NCBI GenBank assembly: GCA_934631005.1
Contig: CAKTXA010000003.1
Location: 1-64,000, forward strand
From: an uncultured Oscillospiraceae bacterium
Lineage (GTDB): Bacteria; Bacillota; Clostridia; Oscillospirales; Oscillospiraceae
Length of the DNA stretch: 64,000 bases
Reading direction: 5' to 3'
Of the stretch, positions 23,631-32,521 are shown piece by piece. A program made the position numbers and the translations under genes. Each line of letters begins with the position of its first letter. Position 1 is the first letter of the stretch. The notes under the pieces are model-generated. The model was not told the DNA's origin and did no database searches. It worked only from the letters and a program-made list of their open reading frames with translations.

Positions 23631-24752
23631 TTACAACGTTTTTGCGAACGCGGCGAGGGCGGCCAGGCCGTTTTCCAGACTCTCGCGGTCACAGGCGTAG
23701 CCGATGCGCATACTCTGCGGCTGCTCAAAGCAGTCGCCGGGGGTGACGAACGCGCCGGTCTCGTCATACAGGCGCTTGCAGAAGTCGTAGGACGGGATGG
23801 GGAAGTCGTAAAAGACCAGCGCGGTGGTGCCCGCCTGCGGCTTGGTGTAGTAAAAATGCGGCTGGGACGCGATCCAGCGGTCGAGAATTTGCAGATTTTC
23901 GCGCACGAGCGCCCGGTTGCGGGCGAGCATCGCATCGGCATGACCCAGCGCGAGGGACGCGACGGCGTCATCCAGCACGCCGCAGCTGATGAGGTTATAG
24001 TCCCGGTGCGACAGGAAGGCGGCGAGCGCGTCCTTGTCATGCGTGGCGATCCAGCCCATGCGCAGGCCCGCGAGCGCAAAGACCTTGGACATGCTGCTCA
24101 CCGAGATGCCCTTTTCGTAGAGGTCGACGATGGACTCAGGCCATCCGTCCGCCTGCGTCAGGTGGCGGTAGACCTCGTCGCAGAGGATATACGCGTCCAC
24201 GCTGCGGGCGATGTCCACGATCTCGCGCAGCAGCGACTCGCTCATCAGCGCGCCGGTGGGGTTATTGGGGTTATTGATGCAGATGAGCTTCGTGCCCGGC
24301 GTGACAAGGCGGCGCAGCTCGGAAAGGTCGGGCAGATAGTCGTTTTCCTGCCGCAGGCGGAGGATCTGCACATCCGCGCCGAGCGCTTCGGGGATGGAGT
24401 AGAGCTGCTGATAGGTGGGCATGATGCTGACCACGCGGTCTTTGGGCGAGACGAGCGAGCAGAACACGTGATAGTTCGCGCCCGCCGCGCCGTGCGTGGG
24501 CACGACCTCGTGCGGCTGGAGCGTTTTATAGAGCTTGCAGACGCCGCCGCGCAGGGCCTCGCTGCCGACGATGTCGCCATAGGTCAGGCGGCGGGCGGCG
24601 AGCTCGGAGAGAAAGCGCGTTTTATCCTCGCCCGTCAGGGCAAAGAGCTCGTCGAGCGAGACGGAGTCACAGCACGTCTCGGCGATGTTGTAGCGCGCGC
24701 CGGTCTCATAGGCGTTCATCCATTCTTCCACGGCAAAGGGCTTGATGTACAT
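23631..24752 (-). CDS. PLP-dependent aminotransferase, class I/II
   Basis: A 373-residue fold-type I enzyme. Substrate and cofactor motifs are clear: NNPNNPTGALM, DEVYRHL, PLP lysine in SSMSKVFALAGLRMGW, and the carboxylate-binding arginine in SMRIGYA near the end. Closest in feel to the aspartate-aminotransferase/capreomycidine-synthase-like group; the substrate is not predictable. It has its own promoter within the end of the feo operon and stands between that operon and the MBL operon. Confidence 0.88.
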   Translation of the reverse strand: MYIKPFAVEEWMNAYETGARYNIAETCCDSVSLDELFALTGEDKTRFLSELAARRLTYGDIVGSEALRGGVCKLYKTLQPHEVVPTHGAAGANYHVFCSLVSPKDRVVSIMPTYQQLYSIPEALGADVQILRLRQENDYLPDLSELRRLVTPGTKLICINNPNNPTGALMSESLLREIVDIARSVDAYILCDEVYRHLTQADGWPESIVDLYEKGISVSSMSKVFALAGLRMGWIATHDKDALAAFLSHRDYNLISCGVLDDAVASLALGHADAMLARNRALVRENLQILDRWIASQPHFYYTKPQAGTTALVFYDFPIPSYDFCKRLYDETGAFVTPGDCFEQPQSMRIGYACDRESLENGLAALAAFAKTL

Positions 24753-24780
24753 AAGGAAACCTCCCTGGTAAGCTTGACGC

Positions 24781-24808
24781 TACTATAATGCGTTTTCGGG
24801 AAAAGTCA
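24781..24808 (-). promoter_or_regulatory. Promoter of the aminotransferase gene
   Basis: On the minus strand TTGACT (24803-24808), 16 bp, TATAGT (24781-24786). The -35 box overlaps the stop codon of the feo accessory gene. Confidence 0.65.
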
Positions 24809-24967
24809 AGCCCCTTTGCGCGGCTTTTTATCGTGGGGATTGCAGGCGGTGCAGCCGCCGCAGCCGCACCCGCAGCCGCCGCGCTTTTTGCGGCGCACCG
24901 CGCCGCGCACGCCAAGCGCGAGCAGGGCGATGAGCGCCAGAACGATCAAAATGTCAAAAATATTCAT
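24806..24967 (-). CDS. FeoB-associated Cys-rich membrane protein
   Basis: 53 residues: one membrane helix (FDILIVLALIALLALGV), then basic residues and the cluster CGCGCGGCTAC. This small protein typically follows feoB in Firmicutes and is thought to bind or hand over iron on the inner face of the membrane. Its ATG overlaps the feoB stop (ATGA). The open frame from 25060 lies inside feoB and is not used. Confidence 0.88.
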   Translation of the reverse strand: MNIFDILIVLALIALLALGVRGAVRRKKRGGCGCGCGGCTACNPHDKKPRKGA

Positions 24968-27312
24968 CCGTATAACTCCACCGCCATGCCGATCAGGCGC
25001 ACGATATACGCTGCGACCCACGCGAGCGCGCACTGCCACAGCGCAAGGCCGACGGCCCATTTGGCCCCCAGCTCCCGCCGGACGGACGCCACCGCCGCCA
25101 CACAGGGCGTATAGAGCAGGCTGAACACCAGCAGCGCCGCCGCGGACAGCGGCGTGAGCAGCGTCGTGATGCTGCCGCCGAGCAGCACCTCCAGCGTGGA
25201 CACGACGCTCTCCTTGGCAAGGAAGCCGCTGATCAGCGCCGTGCAGATGCGCCAGTCGCCCAGCCCCAGCGGGGCAAAGACGGGCACGAGCACGCCCGCG
25301 AGCAGCGCGAGGATGCTGCTGTCGGGATCGGCCGCCAGATCGAGCCGCAGGTCAAAGCTCTGCAGGAACCAGACGACGACCGTGGCGATGAGGATGATGG
25401 AAAACGCGCGCTGCAAAAAGTCCTTTGCCTTTTCCCACAAAAGCTGCGCCACGTTTTTAGGGCTCGGCAGGCGGTAGTTCGGCAGCTCCATCACGAACGG
25501 GATCGGCTCGCCGCGGAAGAGCGTGTCCTTATACAAAAGCGCCGCCAGAATGCCAATGGCGATGCCGAGGAAGTAGATGCCCGTGATGATCAGCCCGCCG
25601 CGGCCCGGGAAAAAGGCGCTGACAAAGAACGAATAGATCGGCAGCTTTGCCGTGCAGCTCATAAAGGGCGTGAGCAGGATGGTCATTTTGCGGTCACGTG
25701 CGCTCGTGAGCGTGCGCGTGGCCATCACGGCGGGCACGGTGCAGCCGAAGCCGATGAGCATCGGCACGATGCTTTTGCCGGACAGGCCGATCTTGCGCAG
25801 GAGCTTGTCCATGACGAACGCGACGCGGGCGATGTAGCCGCTGTCCTCCATGAGGGACAGGAAGAAAAACAGTGTGACGATGATGGGCAGGAAGCTGAGC
25901 ACGCTCCCCACGCCGGTGAAAATGCCGTCGATGACCAGGCTGTGGATGGCCGGATTGACGCTGACGGCGGTGAGCGCGGTGTCCGCCGCGGCGGACAGGC
26001 CGTCGATCGCCGCGGCAAGCAGGGCTTGCAGCCCTGCGCCGATGACGTTGAACGTCAGGTAGAACACCAGCAGCATGATGCCGATGAAGCAGGGGATGGC
26101 GGTGAATTTGCCGGTGAGCACGCGGTCGATCTTCTCGCTGCGGATGCGCTCACGGCTCTCGTGGGGCTTGACCACCGTCTGCTCGCACAGGCGCTCGATG
26201 AAGTCAAAGCGCATATCCGCGATGGCGGCGCTGCGGTCCAGCCCGCGCTCCTGCTCCATCTGGCAGACGATATGCTCCAGCATTTCACGCTCGTTTTCCT
26301 CCAGCGCGAGGGCCTCGAGCACGAGCGGGTCGCCCTCGATGGCCTTGGTGGCGGCAAAGCGGACGGGAATGCCGGCCCGCGCGGCGTGATCCTCAATGAG
26401 GTGGATGACAGCGTGGATGCAGCGGTGCACCGCGCCGCCGTGGTCGTCCTTTCCGCAGAAGTCCTGCCGCAGCGGGCGCTCCTGATATTTGGCGATGTGG
26501 ATCGCGTGGCGCACCAGCTCGTCCACGCCCTCGTTTTTGGCCGCCGAGATGGGCACGACCGGCACACCGAGCATGGCCTCCATGGCGTTGACGTTGATGG
26601 AGCCCTGATTGCCCAGCAGCTCGTCCATCATATTGAGCGCGAGCACTATCGGCACGTCCATCTCCAAAAGCTGCATGGTGAGGTAGAGATTGCGCTCGAT
26701 GTTCGTGGCGTCGACGATGTTGATGATGGCCTTCGGTTTGTCGTTCAGGACGAAATTGCGCGAGACGATCTCCTCGCTGCTGAACGGGGACATGGAGTAG
26801 ATGCCCGGCAGATCCGTGACCATGGTGTTGGGATAGCCGTGGATCGCGCCGTCCTTACGGTCGACGGTGACGCCGGGAAAATTGCCAACGTGCTGCCGCG
26901 CGCCGGTGAGCTGATTAAACAGCGTCGTTTTGCCGCAGTTCTGGTTGCCGACAAGGGCATAGGTCAGCATCGTTCCCTCGGGCAGGGGCGCTTCCTCCGC
27001 CTTGCTGTGGAATTTGCCGTCCTCGCCGAGACCGGGGTGGTCGGCGTCCTGCGTGCGTTCGGCGCCGGCGTGGCTGCGGCTGCGGCGGGCGATGGGGTCG
27101 ATCTCGATCTGCGCGGCCTCGGCCAGACGGAGCGTCAGCTCATAGCCGTGGACCTGCAGCTCCATGGGGTCGCCCATCGGGGCGAGCTTCACAAGCGTGA
27201 CCTCCGCGCCGGGGATCATGCCCATATCCAGAAAATGCTGACGCAGCGCGCCCGCGCCGCCGACATGGCGGATGACGGCACTTTTGCCGACGGACAGTTC
27301 CTTCAGAGTCAT
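24964..27312 (-). CDS. feoB: Ferrous iron transporter, FeoA-FeoB fusion
   Basis: Fe2+ uptake protein of 782 residues with an N-terminal FeoA SH3-like domain (1-75: LSVGKSAVIRHVGG, LDMGMIPGAEV) joined by a ~40-residue linker to FeoB. The GTPase has a P-loop GNQNCGKTT (~122), FPGVTVDRKDG, DLPGIYS and NMMDE. The C-terminal half has the Gate motifs (GFGCTVPAVMATRTL, MSCTAKLPIYSFF) and many membrane helices. It overlaps the PPTase gene upstream by 1 nt (TAATG) and the Cys-rich gene downstream. No Fur-like box was recognised. Confidence 0.95.
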   Translation of the reverse strand: MTLKELSVGKSAVIRHVGGAGALRQHFLDMGMIPGAEVTLVKLAPMGDPMELQVHGYELTLRLAEAAQIEIDPIARRSRSHAGAERTQDADHPGLGEDGKFHSKAEEAPLPEGTMLTYALVGNQNCGKTTLFNQLTGARQHVGNFPGVTVDRKDGAIHGYPNTMVTDLPGIYSMSPFSSEEIVSRNFVLNDKPKAIINIVDATNIERNLYLTMQLLEMDVPIVLALNMMDELLGNQGSINVNAMEAMLGVPVVPISAAKNEGVDELVRHAIHIAKYQERPLRQDFCGKDDHGGAVHRCIHAVIHLIEDHAARAGIPVRFAATKAIEGDPLVLEALALEENEREMLEHIVCQMEQERGLDRSAAIADMRFDFIERLCEQTVVKPHESRERIRSEKIDRVLTGKFTAIPCFIGIMLLVFYLTFNVIGAGLQALLAAAIDGLSAAADTALTAVSVNPAIHSLVIDGIFTGVGSVLSFLPIIVTLFFFLSLMEDSGYIARVAFVMDKLLRKIGLSGKSIVPMLIGFGCTVPAVMATRTLTSARDRKMTILLTPFMSCTAKLPIYSFFVSAFFPGRGGLIITGIYFLGIAIGILAALLYKDTLFRGEPIPFVMELPNYRLPSPKNVAQLLWEKAKDFLQRAFSIILIATVVVWFLQSFDLRLDLAADPDSSILALLAGVLVPVFAPLGLGDWRICTALISGFLAKESVVSTLEVLLGGSITTLLTPLSAAALLVFSLLYTPCVAAVASVRRELGAKWAVGLALWQCALAWVAAYIVRLIGMAVELYG

Positions 27313-27962
27313 TATTCGGATCCTCCTGTGATGGTTTTGCGCAGAATATCGGCGGCGGTCAGCCGCCGGGGGGCGGAGGGGGGAGCGGCGCTGCGGGTGC
27401 AGACGGACAGGCAGTATCCGTCAAAAAGCTGCGTGTGGCCGAAAAATGCGCCCTCCGGCGTGGCGGCGGCCTGTCCGCGCAGCAGCGGCAGGACATTTAC
27501 CTCCCGCAGCGGCTGCGTCAGCCCGCGTCCGGCCGCCTTGAGCAGGGCCTCCTTCAGTGTCCAGAGCGTGAAAAAACGCGCGTCGCCGTCCTCTCCCGCG
27601 GCGAGCCAGTCCAGCTCCTCCGGGGCAAACACGCGCCCGGCGGTGCGCATCGGCGCGGGACGCAGTCGCTCCAGATCTGCGCCGACGTCGGCATCCGACA
27701 CGGCGAGCAGGGCATATTCGCCGCTGTGTGAGAGGTTCCAAAAGACGCCCGGAGTCTCGGGCTTTCCATATGGCCCGGTATGCTGATCGCAGTCACGCAG
27801 GCGCAGGACGCCCGCCGTGAGCGCGCCTGCAGCCAGACACAGCGCCGCCGCGTCCGGCGGCATACGCGCCGCACGGAGAAGACGCTCGGGAAACCAGGCG
27901 CCGGCAAACGTCTGCGGCAGCGCGTGCGCCTGCGGTGCGGAGAGAAGATAGAGCTGCGTCAT
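27312..27962 (-). CDS. 4'-phosphopantetheinyl transferase (Sfp-type)
   Basis: Transfers the phosphopantetheine arm of CoA to a carrier-protein serine. 216 residues from ATG 27962. Signatures: NLSHSGEYALLAVSDADVGADLE (Mg-binding acidic residues) and FTLWTLKEALLKAAGRGL (W-x-x-K-E-A). Sfp-type enzymes usually serve polyketide, peptide or lysine pathways, but no such cluster is in the window. It is the first gene of the feo operon, touching feoB by one base. The upstream open frame overlaps the permease gene's end and is not used. Confidence 0.9.
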   Translation of the reverse strand: MTQLYLLSAPQAHALPQTFAGAWFPERLLRAARMPPDAAALCLAAGALTAGVLRLRDCDQHTGPYGKPETPGVFWNLSHSGEYALLAVSDADVGADLERLRPAPMRTAGRVFAPEELDWLAAGEDGDARFFTLWTLKEALLKAAGRGLTQPLREVNVLPLLRGQAAATPEGAFFGHTQLFDGYCLSVCTRSAAPPSAPRRLTAADILRKTITGGSE

Positions 27963-27985
27963 GGCGGCCTCCTGACTTTTTCTGT

Positions 27986-28014
27986 ATTGTACTATATATC
28001 GCCCGAATGCGCAA
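27986..28014 (-). promoter_or_regulatory. Promoter of the PPTase-feoAB operon
   Basis: On the minus strand TTGCGC (28009-28014), 17 bp, TACAAT (27986-27991), 24 bp before the PPTase ATG. Confidence 0.6.
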
Positions 28015-28048
28015 GAAAAACCGCGCCGCATCGTGTGATGCGGCGCGG
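28014..28048 (-). terminator. Terminator of the purine permease gene
   Basis: Perfect 12-bp stem (28037-28048 with 28021-28032), 4-nt loop, then a T run on the minus strand. Confidence 0.85.
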
Positions 28049-28069
28049 CGGGGATCGTGAGATCTGCGA

Positions 28070-29473
28070 TCAGTGGGTCAGGAAGAACATCAGCGTGAAG
28101 AGCAGGCCGATGATCCAGGTGCCGGCGTTGACTTCCTTGATCTTGCCGGTGAAGATCTTGATGAAGATGTAGGAGATCAGGCCGAACGCGATGCCGTAGG
28201 AGATGTTGTAGGTCAGCGGCATGAACGCGATGGTGAGGAACGCCGGGACGGCGGTAGCGGGATCGCTCCACTCGATGTCCTTGACGTTGGCCATCATCAG
28301 AACGCCGACGTAGATCAGAGCCGCGGCGCAGGCGTAGGTCGGGATGAGCTGCGCGACCGGCGCGAGGAACATGGCAATGAAGAACAGAGCAGCGGTCGCC
28401 ATGGAGGCAAGACCGGTGCGGCCGCCCTCGGCAACGCCGGAGGAGGACTCGACGAACGTGGTGACGGTGGAGGTGCCGCAGACAGCGCCGCAGCAGGTGG
28501 CGATGGCGTCAGCCAGCATGGCCTTGTCCATGTTGGGGACGTTGCCTTCCGGAGTGAGCATGTTGCCGGTGGCGCAGGCGCCGTACAGCGTGCCCAAGGT
28601 GTCGAACATATCGACCATGCAGAACGCCAGCATCGAGGTGAGGAACGTCACGATGAAGTTGGTGCTGCCGTTGGCTGCGATGTAGGCGGAGAAGTCAAAG
28701 CCCTCGGTGAAGACCTTGCCGATCGCCTGCGTGCCGAAGTCCTTGAACGCGCCGAAGAAGTCGGAGGACAGGTTGGGCTCGACCGCGATGCCGTAGAAGC
28801 CGGGGACGGTCACGAAGCCGACGATGTAGTACAGCACGGCACCGCCGAGCATGCCCCACAGCACAGCGCCCTTGACCTTCTTCTTGGACAGTGCGCCGAT
28901 GACGAACACGGCGATGAGGGTGATGAGGATCGGGAAGATCTCAGCCCAGGTCACGCCGCCGGTGAAGACGTTGAAGGAACGGAGGTTGACGAGCGTAGCG
29001 CCGTCAGCCACGACGATACCGGCGTTCTGCATGCCGATGAAGGCGATGAACAGGCCGATACCGGCGGAGATGGCCGTCTTGACAGCCTTGGGGATGGCGT
29101 CGAAGATCATCTTGCGCAGACCCGTGACGGTCAGCAGGACGAACACGATGCCGTCGACCAGAACGAGCACGAGCGCGTTGGCGTAGCTCATGCCGAAGCC
29201 GAAGCAGACGGTGTAGACGAAGAAAGCGTTCAGGCCCATGCCGGACGCCTGCGCCAGCGGCAGGTTGGACAGCAGGCCGATGAGGACCGTGCCGATGACC
29301 GCCGAGATGGCAGTTGCGATGTAGATCGCGCCGTAGCTGACGACGCCGAGGTCAGCGAACATCCCGGCGTTGACCATCAGGATGTACGCCATCGCCATGA
29401 AGGTGGTGATACCGGCCATGATCTCAGTGCGGACCGTGGTGCCGTTCTCCTTCAGGTGAAACCGTTTTTCCAT
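28070..29473 (-). CDS. NCS2 family purine/xanthine permease (AzgA-like)
   Basis: A 467-residue transporter with about 14 membrane helices. The start EKRFHLKENGTTVRTEIMAGITTFMAMAYILMVN is characteristic of the AzgA-type guanine/hypoxanthine/adenine permeases, as are GIGLFIAFIGMQNAGI and the helix-10 motif STVTTFVESSSGVAEGGRTG. It brings purine bases in by proton symport. Monocistronic, with its own promoter and terminator. No purine riboswitch consensus was found in the leader. Confidence 0.93.
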   Translation of the reverse strand: MEKRFHLKENGTTVRTEIMAGITTFMAMAYILMVNAGMFADLGVVSYGAIYIATAISAVIGTVLIGLLSNLPLAQASGMGLNAFFVYTVCFGFGMSYANALVLVLVDGIVFVLLTVTGLRKMIFDAIPKAVKTAISAGIGLFIAFIGMQNAGIVVADGATLVNLRSFNVFTGGVTWAEIFPILITLIAVFVIGALSKKKVKGAVLWGMLGGAVLYYIVGFVTVPGFYGIAVEPNLSSDFFGAFKDFGTQAIGKVFTEGFDFSAYIAANGSTNFIVTFLTSMLAFCMVDMFDTLGTLYGACATGNMLTPEGNVPNMDKAMLADAIATCCGAVCGTSTVTTFVESSSGVAEGGRTGLASMATAALFFIAMFLAPVAQLIPTYACAAALIYVGVLMMANVKDIEWSDPATAVPAFLTIAFMPLTYNISYGIAFGLISYIFIKIFTGKIKEVNAGTWIIGLLFTLMFFLTH

Positions 29474-29519
29474 TTTGATTTCTCCTTTTTTCTCAGTTTT
29501 TGCCCCGCATCTAAAAATT

Positions 29520-29568
29520 TTGCAGGACGCCTAAAAGAATGATAGCACACCCGCTTTCCGTCCTGCAA
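29520..29568 (-). promoter_or_regulatory. Promoter of the permease gene with flanking inverted repeat
   Basis: On the minus strand TTGCAG (29563-29568), 18 bp, TATCAT (29539-29544). A perfect 10-bp inverted repeat (TTGCAGGACG at 29520-29529, CGTCCTGCAA at 29559-29568) spans the promoter. Each arm could be a half-site for a regulator that loops or bridges. Confidence 0.55.
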
Positions 29569-29754
29569 GAGCACGGCGGGTAGCAAAAGCGGCAAAGTGA
29601 GCGGGATATTTTTGTGCAAAACGACCAAGGAGAATTATTTGTGCGGAAATGACGGCGGAACACGGAGAATTGGGCGGTATTTTGGAACAATTATGCTTTC
29701 GACATTGTCGAATCTTTATGAAAAACAGACGAAAACGGCGAACATCCGCGCGTT

Positions 29755-30609
29755 TTATTCGCCGCGGCGCGCGGCGAGAGCGCGCTCCATGGTCTCGCGG
29801 ACATGCGCGCCGATCTGCACGGTGGTGTTTTCCCGGGAAAAGCCCGGCGGCAGCACCTCCACGATGTCAAGATATACGTCGCTGCGGCGGCGGAACATCT
29901 GTCGGAGCGCCTCACGCGTGCCGCGCAGCGCGCACACGACGATGGGGGCCTCCGCCTTCTGCGCGATCTTGAACACGCCGCTGCGGAATGGCAGCAGCGG
30001 CTGATCGGTCTTATTCGTCGCGCCCTCGGGGAAGGCGGCGATGTTCGTGACGCCGCCGCGCAGATACTGCACGGCCTTGACGATGGCGCGCAGGGACGCG
30101 CGGTCATTCTCCCGGTCGATGGACAGGCACAGAAGCCCGCGCATCAGGCCGGAGACGACGGGGATGGCCTCGTTTTCCTTTTTGGACAGGAACGAGAGCT
30201 CTGCGCGCGGCAGGGCGCGGTAAAAGACGACGGGGTCGATGGCGCACAGATGGTCGGATACCAGCAGAAACGGCTCCCGCGGCAGCTTCTCCTGCCCCGT
30301 GATGTGCACGCGCACGCCCGCGAGGAACAGCGCGAGGCAGGAAAACTGCACAGTCAGGAAATGGATCCACGCGCTTGGGCGCGTGCGCTCGCGGCGGGAT
30401 ACGCAGGCGGCGCTGAGACTCAGCAGCAGCAAAAATGCCAGCGTCAGTGCCAGAAAGACGCCCGCGGCGCACAGCGGCAGCCGCCAGAGGGCGTTCCAGT
30501 CGGAAAACCAGCCGCAGCCGAACGCGATCACCGCGCCGAGCAGCGGGCTGAGGGTCAAAAACACAGGGACGATCAAACTTTCACCAGCTTTGCGGAATTT
30601 CAAGAGCAT
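29755..30609 (-). CDS. 1-acyl-sn-glycerol-3-phosphate acyltransferase (PlsC-like)
   Basis: 284 residues. Two or three N-terminal membrane helices (~13-70) precede the acyltransferase domain with the H-x4-D motif (SDHLCAIDP) and the glycerophosphate-binding FPEGATNKT. It adds the second acyl chain in phospholipid synthesis. The ATG at 30609 is chosen because the frame further upstream overlaps the glycosyltransferase end. It differs from compact PlsC by the long membrane N-terminus, so a related lipid acyl transfer is possible. Confidence 0.88.
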   Translation of the reverse strand: MLLKFRKAGESLIVPVFLTLSPLLGAVIAFGCGWFSDWNALWRLPLCAAGVFLALTLAFLLLLSLSAACVSRRERTRPSAWIHFLTVQFSCLALFLAGVRVHITGQEKLPREPFLLVSDHLCAIDPVVFYRALPRAELSFLSKKENEAIPVVSGLMRGLLCLSIDRENDRASLRAIVKAVQYLRGGVTNIAAFPEGATNKTDQPLLPFRSGVFKIAQKAEAPIVVCALRGTREALRQMFRRRSDVYLDIVEVLPPGFSRENTTVQIGAHVRETMERALAARRGE

Positions 30610-30679
30610 TATAGCCCGTTTTTCGGAAAAATCAAAGGAAATTCCGGGCGAACATGAAACTGCCCGCCCGGAATTCGGT

Positions 30680-31756
30680 TTACGTTGCCTTTTCCTCGTA
30701 AAAGCGCAGGTTTTCGCGCAGGCGCGCGTCCTGCGGGCTGAGGGCGCAGGCGGCGCGGCCATAGCCAAGTGCACGGTCGTATAGGCCAAGGTAGTAGGCA
30801 GCGAGCGCCGCAAGATCATAGGGCAGCGCGCCCCAGGCATCGGCGCCGTTTACATAATTTCGGCTGCGCTCGCGGATGGCGAGGGCGGTCTCGGCAAAAT
30901 ACAGCGCGCCGCTCCACACATTCTCCCGGAGGGCGAGCTGTGCGCTTTCGACCCATGGCTCGCGCAGGTGCGGCGCTTCTGCCGCTGCGCGCAGGAGCCA
31001 GGCTTTTGCCTCCTCTGTGCGCCCCTGCTCCAGCACCGCGCGGGAAAGCCCGCGCATGGCGGCGCTGCGCTCCTCGCGCCACGTCGCGTCCGGCGCGGCG
31101 AGATGGCGCAGCAGCACCCGCTCGGCGTCCTGCCAGCGGCGATGGAACAGGTACTCGCGGCCGAGATAGTACAAATCGCGCGCATCGTCCGGCGACTCGC
31201 GGACGGCCAGCTCCAGCAGCGGCAGGTACTGCGCGCGGGATTTTTCCTCGTCCGGGTGGTGCTCGAGCTGCACGCCGGGGGCGTCGCGGACGCGCAGCGG
31301 CGCGGTGCCGGTATACTCCAGCACCTCGTGCACCGGGTGCGCCCAGCGAAAGCCGCGGCGCGCGTGCGCCTTGGCGATCCAGAACACGCAGCCCTCCGCG
31401 CCGTCCGGCTGAAAGCTGGCGGTGAAGCGGTAGCGCAGCTGGTGCGTGCCGGGGGTGAACGCCGCCTCCATCGCCGCGCGCCAGCCGGGGCGGAACACCT
31501 CGTCAAGGTCGGTGCAGACGCACAGGTCGGCATCCTCCGGGACGAGAGCGAGCGAGCGGTTTCGCGCGTCGTCGAACCGCCACGGGTCGATCGCCGCCTG
31601 CGTCACCTGCGCGCCGAGCCGGCGCAGAAGCGCCGGCGAGCCGTCGGTCGAGCCGGTGTCGAGCACAAAGACGCCGTCCGCCTCGCGCATGGACCGCATC
31701 CAGCGGGCGGCGAATTTGCGCTCGTTTTTGCAGATGGCGTAGACGCAGAGCTTCAC
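30680..31756 (-). CDS. Family 2 glycosyltransferase with TPR-like C-terminus
   Basis: From GTG 31756 the protein has 358 residues (the same frame offers TTG at 31771). The GT-A domain shows KLCVYAICKNE, VLDTGSTDGS (nucleotide-sugar binding), FDDARNRSLAL and the DxD-type CTDLDEVF. From ~190 it is helical with TPR-like repeats (DLYYLGREYLFHRRWQDAERVL). It overlaps or abuts the collagen-like gene on the same strand. Clostridial exosporium collagen proteins are often paired with such a glycosyltransferase, so modification of that protein is the best guess. Confidence 0.88.
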   Translation of the reverse strand: MKLCVYAICKNERKFAARWMRSMREADGVFVLDTGSTDGSPALLRRLGAQVTQAAIDPWRFDDARNRSLALVPEDADLCVCTDLDEVFRPGWRAAMEAAFTPGTHQLRYRFTASFQPDGAEGCVFWIAKAHARRGFRWAHPVHEVLEYTGTAPLRVRDAPGVQLEHHPDEEKSRAQYLPLLELAVRESPDDARDLYYLGREYLFHRRWQDAERVLLRHLAAPDATWREERSAAMRGLSRAVLEQGRTEEAKAWLLRAAAEAPHLREPWVESAQLALRENVWSGALYFAETALAIRERSRNYVNGADAWGALPYDLAALAAYYLGLYDRALGYGRAACALSPQDARLRENLRFYEEKAT

Positions 31757-31760
31757 GCCC

Positions 31761-32447
31761 TCAGCTCGCAAGCAGCCCCGCCGCGCGCAGCGAGGAGAGC
31801 AGGTTGTTGACGGTGCTGATCACGTCCGCCAGCGCGGCGGTGGTGGGCAGATCGGCCACAGCCTCCGCCGGAGTGACCGTGCCCGCCGGCCCCGTGGGGC
31901 CGGTTGCGCCGGTCTCGCCGGTCGGGCCGGTGGGGCCGGTAGGACCGGTTGCACCGGTCGCGCCAGTGGCACCGGTTTCGCCCGTAGGGCCGGTAGGCCC
32001 AGTTGCGCCTGTTGCGCCCGTTTCGCCTGTTGGGCCAGTGGGCCCAGTTGCGCCTGTTGCGCCCGTTTCGCCTGTTGGGCCAGTGGGCCCAGTCGCGCCC
32101 GTTGCTCCTGTTTCACCCGTTGTACCGGTTTCACCTGTCGGGCCAGTCGGCCCCGTGGGGCCTGTTGCGCCGGTCGCACCTGTTTCACCGGTGGGGCCAG
32201 TTGGGCCGGTCGCACCGATCAGTCCGGCCGCACCTGTCGCGCCCGTTTCACCGGTCGGCCCGGTAGGGCCGGTCGCGCCGGTGGGCCCAGTCGGGCCGGT
32301 GACGCCGGTGGCGGGGCCAGTCGGGCCGGTCGGCCCCGTGGGGCCGGTGGGGCCGATGATCATGCCCGGCGGCATGGGTTGGAACGTGCCGGGCGGGTAG
32401 GGCGGCCCGCCGTCCGGGCAGCAGCAATAAAGTTGACCGCAAAACAT
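31761..32447 (-). CDS. Collagen-like repeat protein (BclA-type exosporium candidate)
   Basis: 228 residues from ATG 32447, behind GGAGG. The N-terminus is MFCGQLYCCCPDGGPPYPPG, with four cysteines. Residues ~34-185 are Gly-X-Thr/Glu collagen triplets (GPTGPTGETGAT type), and a short C-terminal helical domain (~188-228: TPAEAVADLPTTAALADVISTVNNL) could trimerise. The Thr-rich triplets are typical O-glycosylation targets. A glycosyltransferase follows directly and a SigK-like promoter precedes. By analogy to BclA proteins it should decorate the spore surface; the anti-sense Val-Pro-rich frame is a shadow. Confidence 0.88.
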   Translation of the reverse strand: MFCGQLYCCCPDGGPPYPPGTFQPMPPGMIIGPTGPTGPTGPTGPATGVTGPTGPTGATGPTGPTGETGATGAAGLIGATGPTGPTGETGATGATGPTGPTGPTGETGTTGETGATGATGPTGPTGETGATGATGPTGPTGETGATGATGPTGPTGETGATGATGATGPTGPTGPTGETGATGPTGPAGTVTPAEAVADLPTTAALADVISTVNNLLSSLRAAGLLAS

Positions 32448-32492
32448 AAGAACCTCCGAAAAAAATCCGTTCGCGGGCGGATGCCCGCACAC

Positions 32493-32521
32493 CAATCTAT
32501 GCCGCGGCGGCCGAAACGGTG
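32493..32521 (-). promoter_or_regulatory. SigK-like promoter of the collagen-like gene
   Basis: On the minus strand CACC (32518-32521), 16 bp, CATAGATTG (32493-32501), close to the mother-cell SigK pattern (AC with CATAnnnTA). One -10 base differs. It would place expression late in sporulation. Confidence 0.4.

Noticed and set aside
29474..29640. Purine riboswitch in the permease leader
   Set aside because: None of the conserved core elements was found; the leader is short and promoter boxes occupy it.
29698..29712. Spo0A-box pair TTCGACATTGTCGAA downstream of the PlsC-like gene
   Set aside because: It lies at a gene 3' end with no promoter nearby, so a regulatory role is unlikely.
31804..32400. 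Plus-strand frame of repeated Val-Ala-Pro/Val-Gly-Pro
   Set aside because: It is the reverse reading of the collagen triplets; the minus strand has the ribosome site, start and non-repetitive ends.
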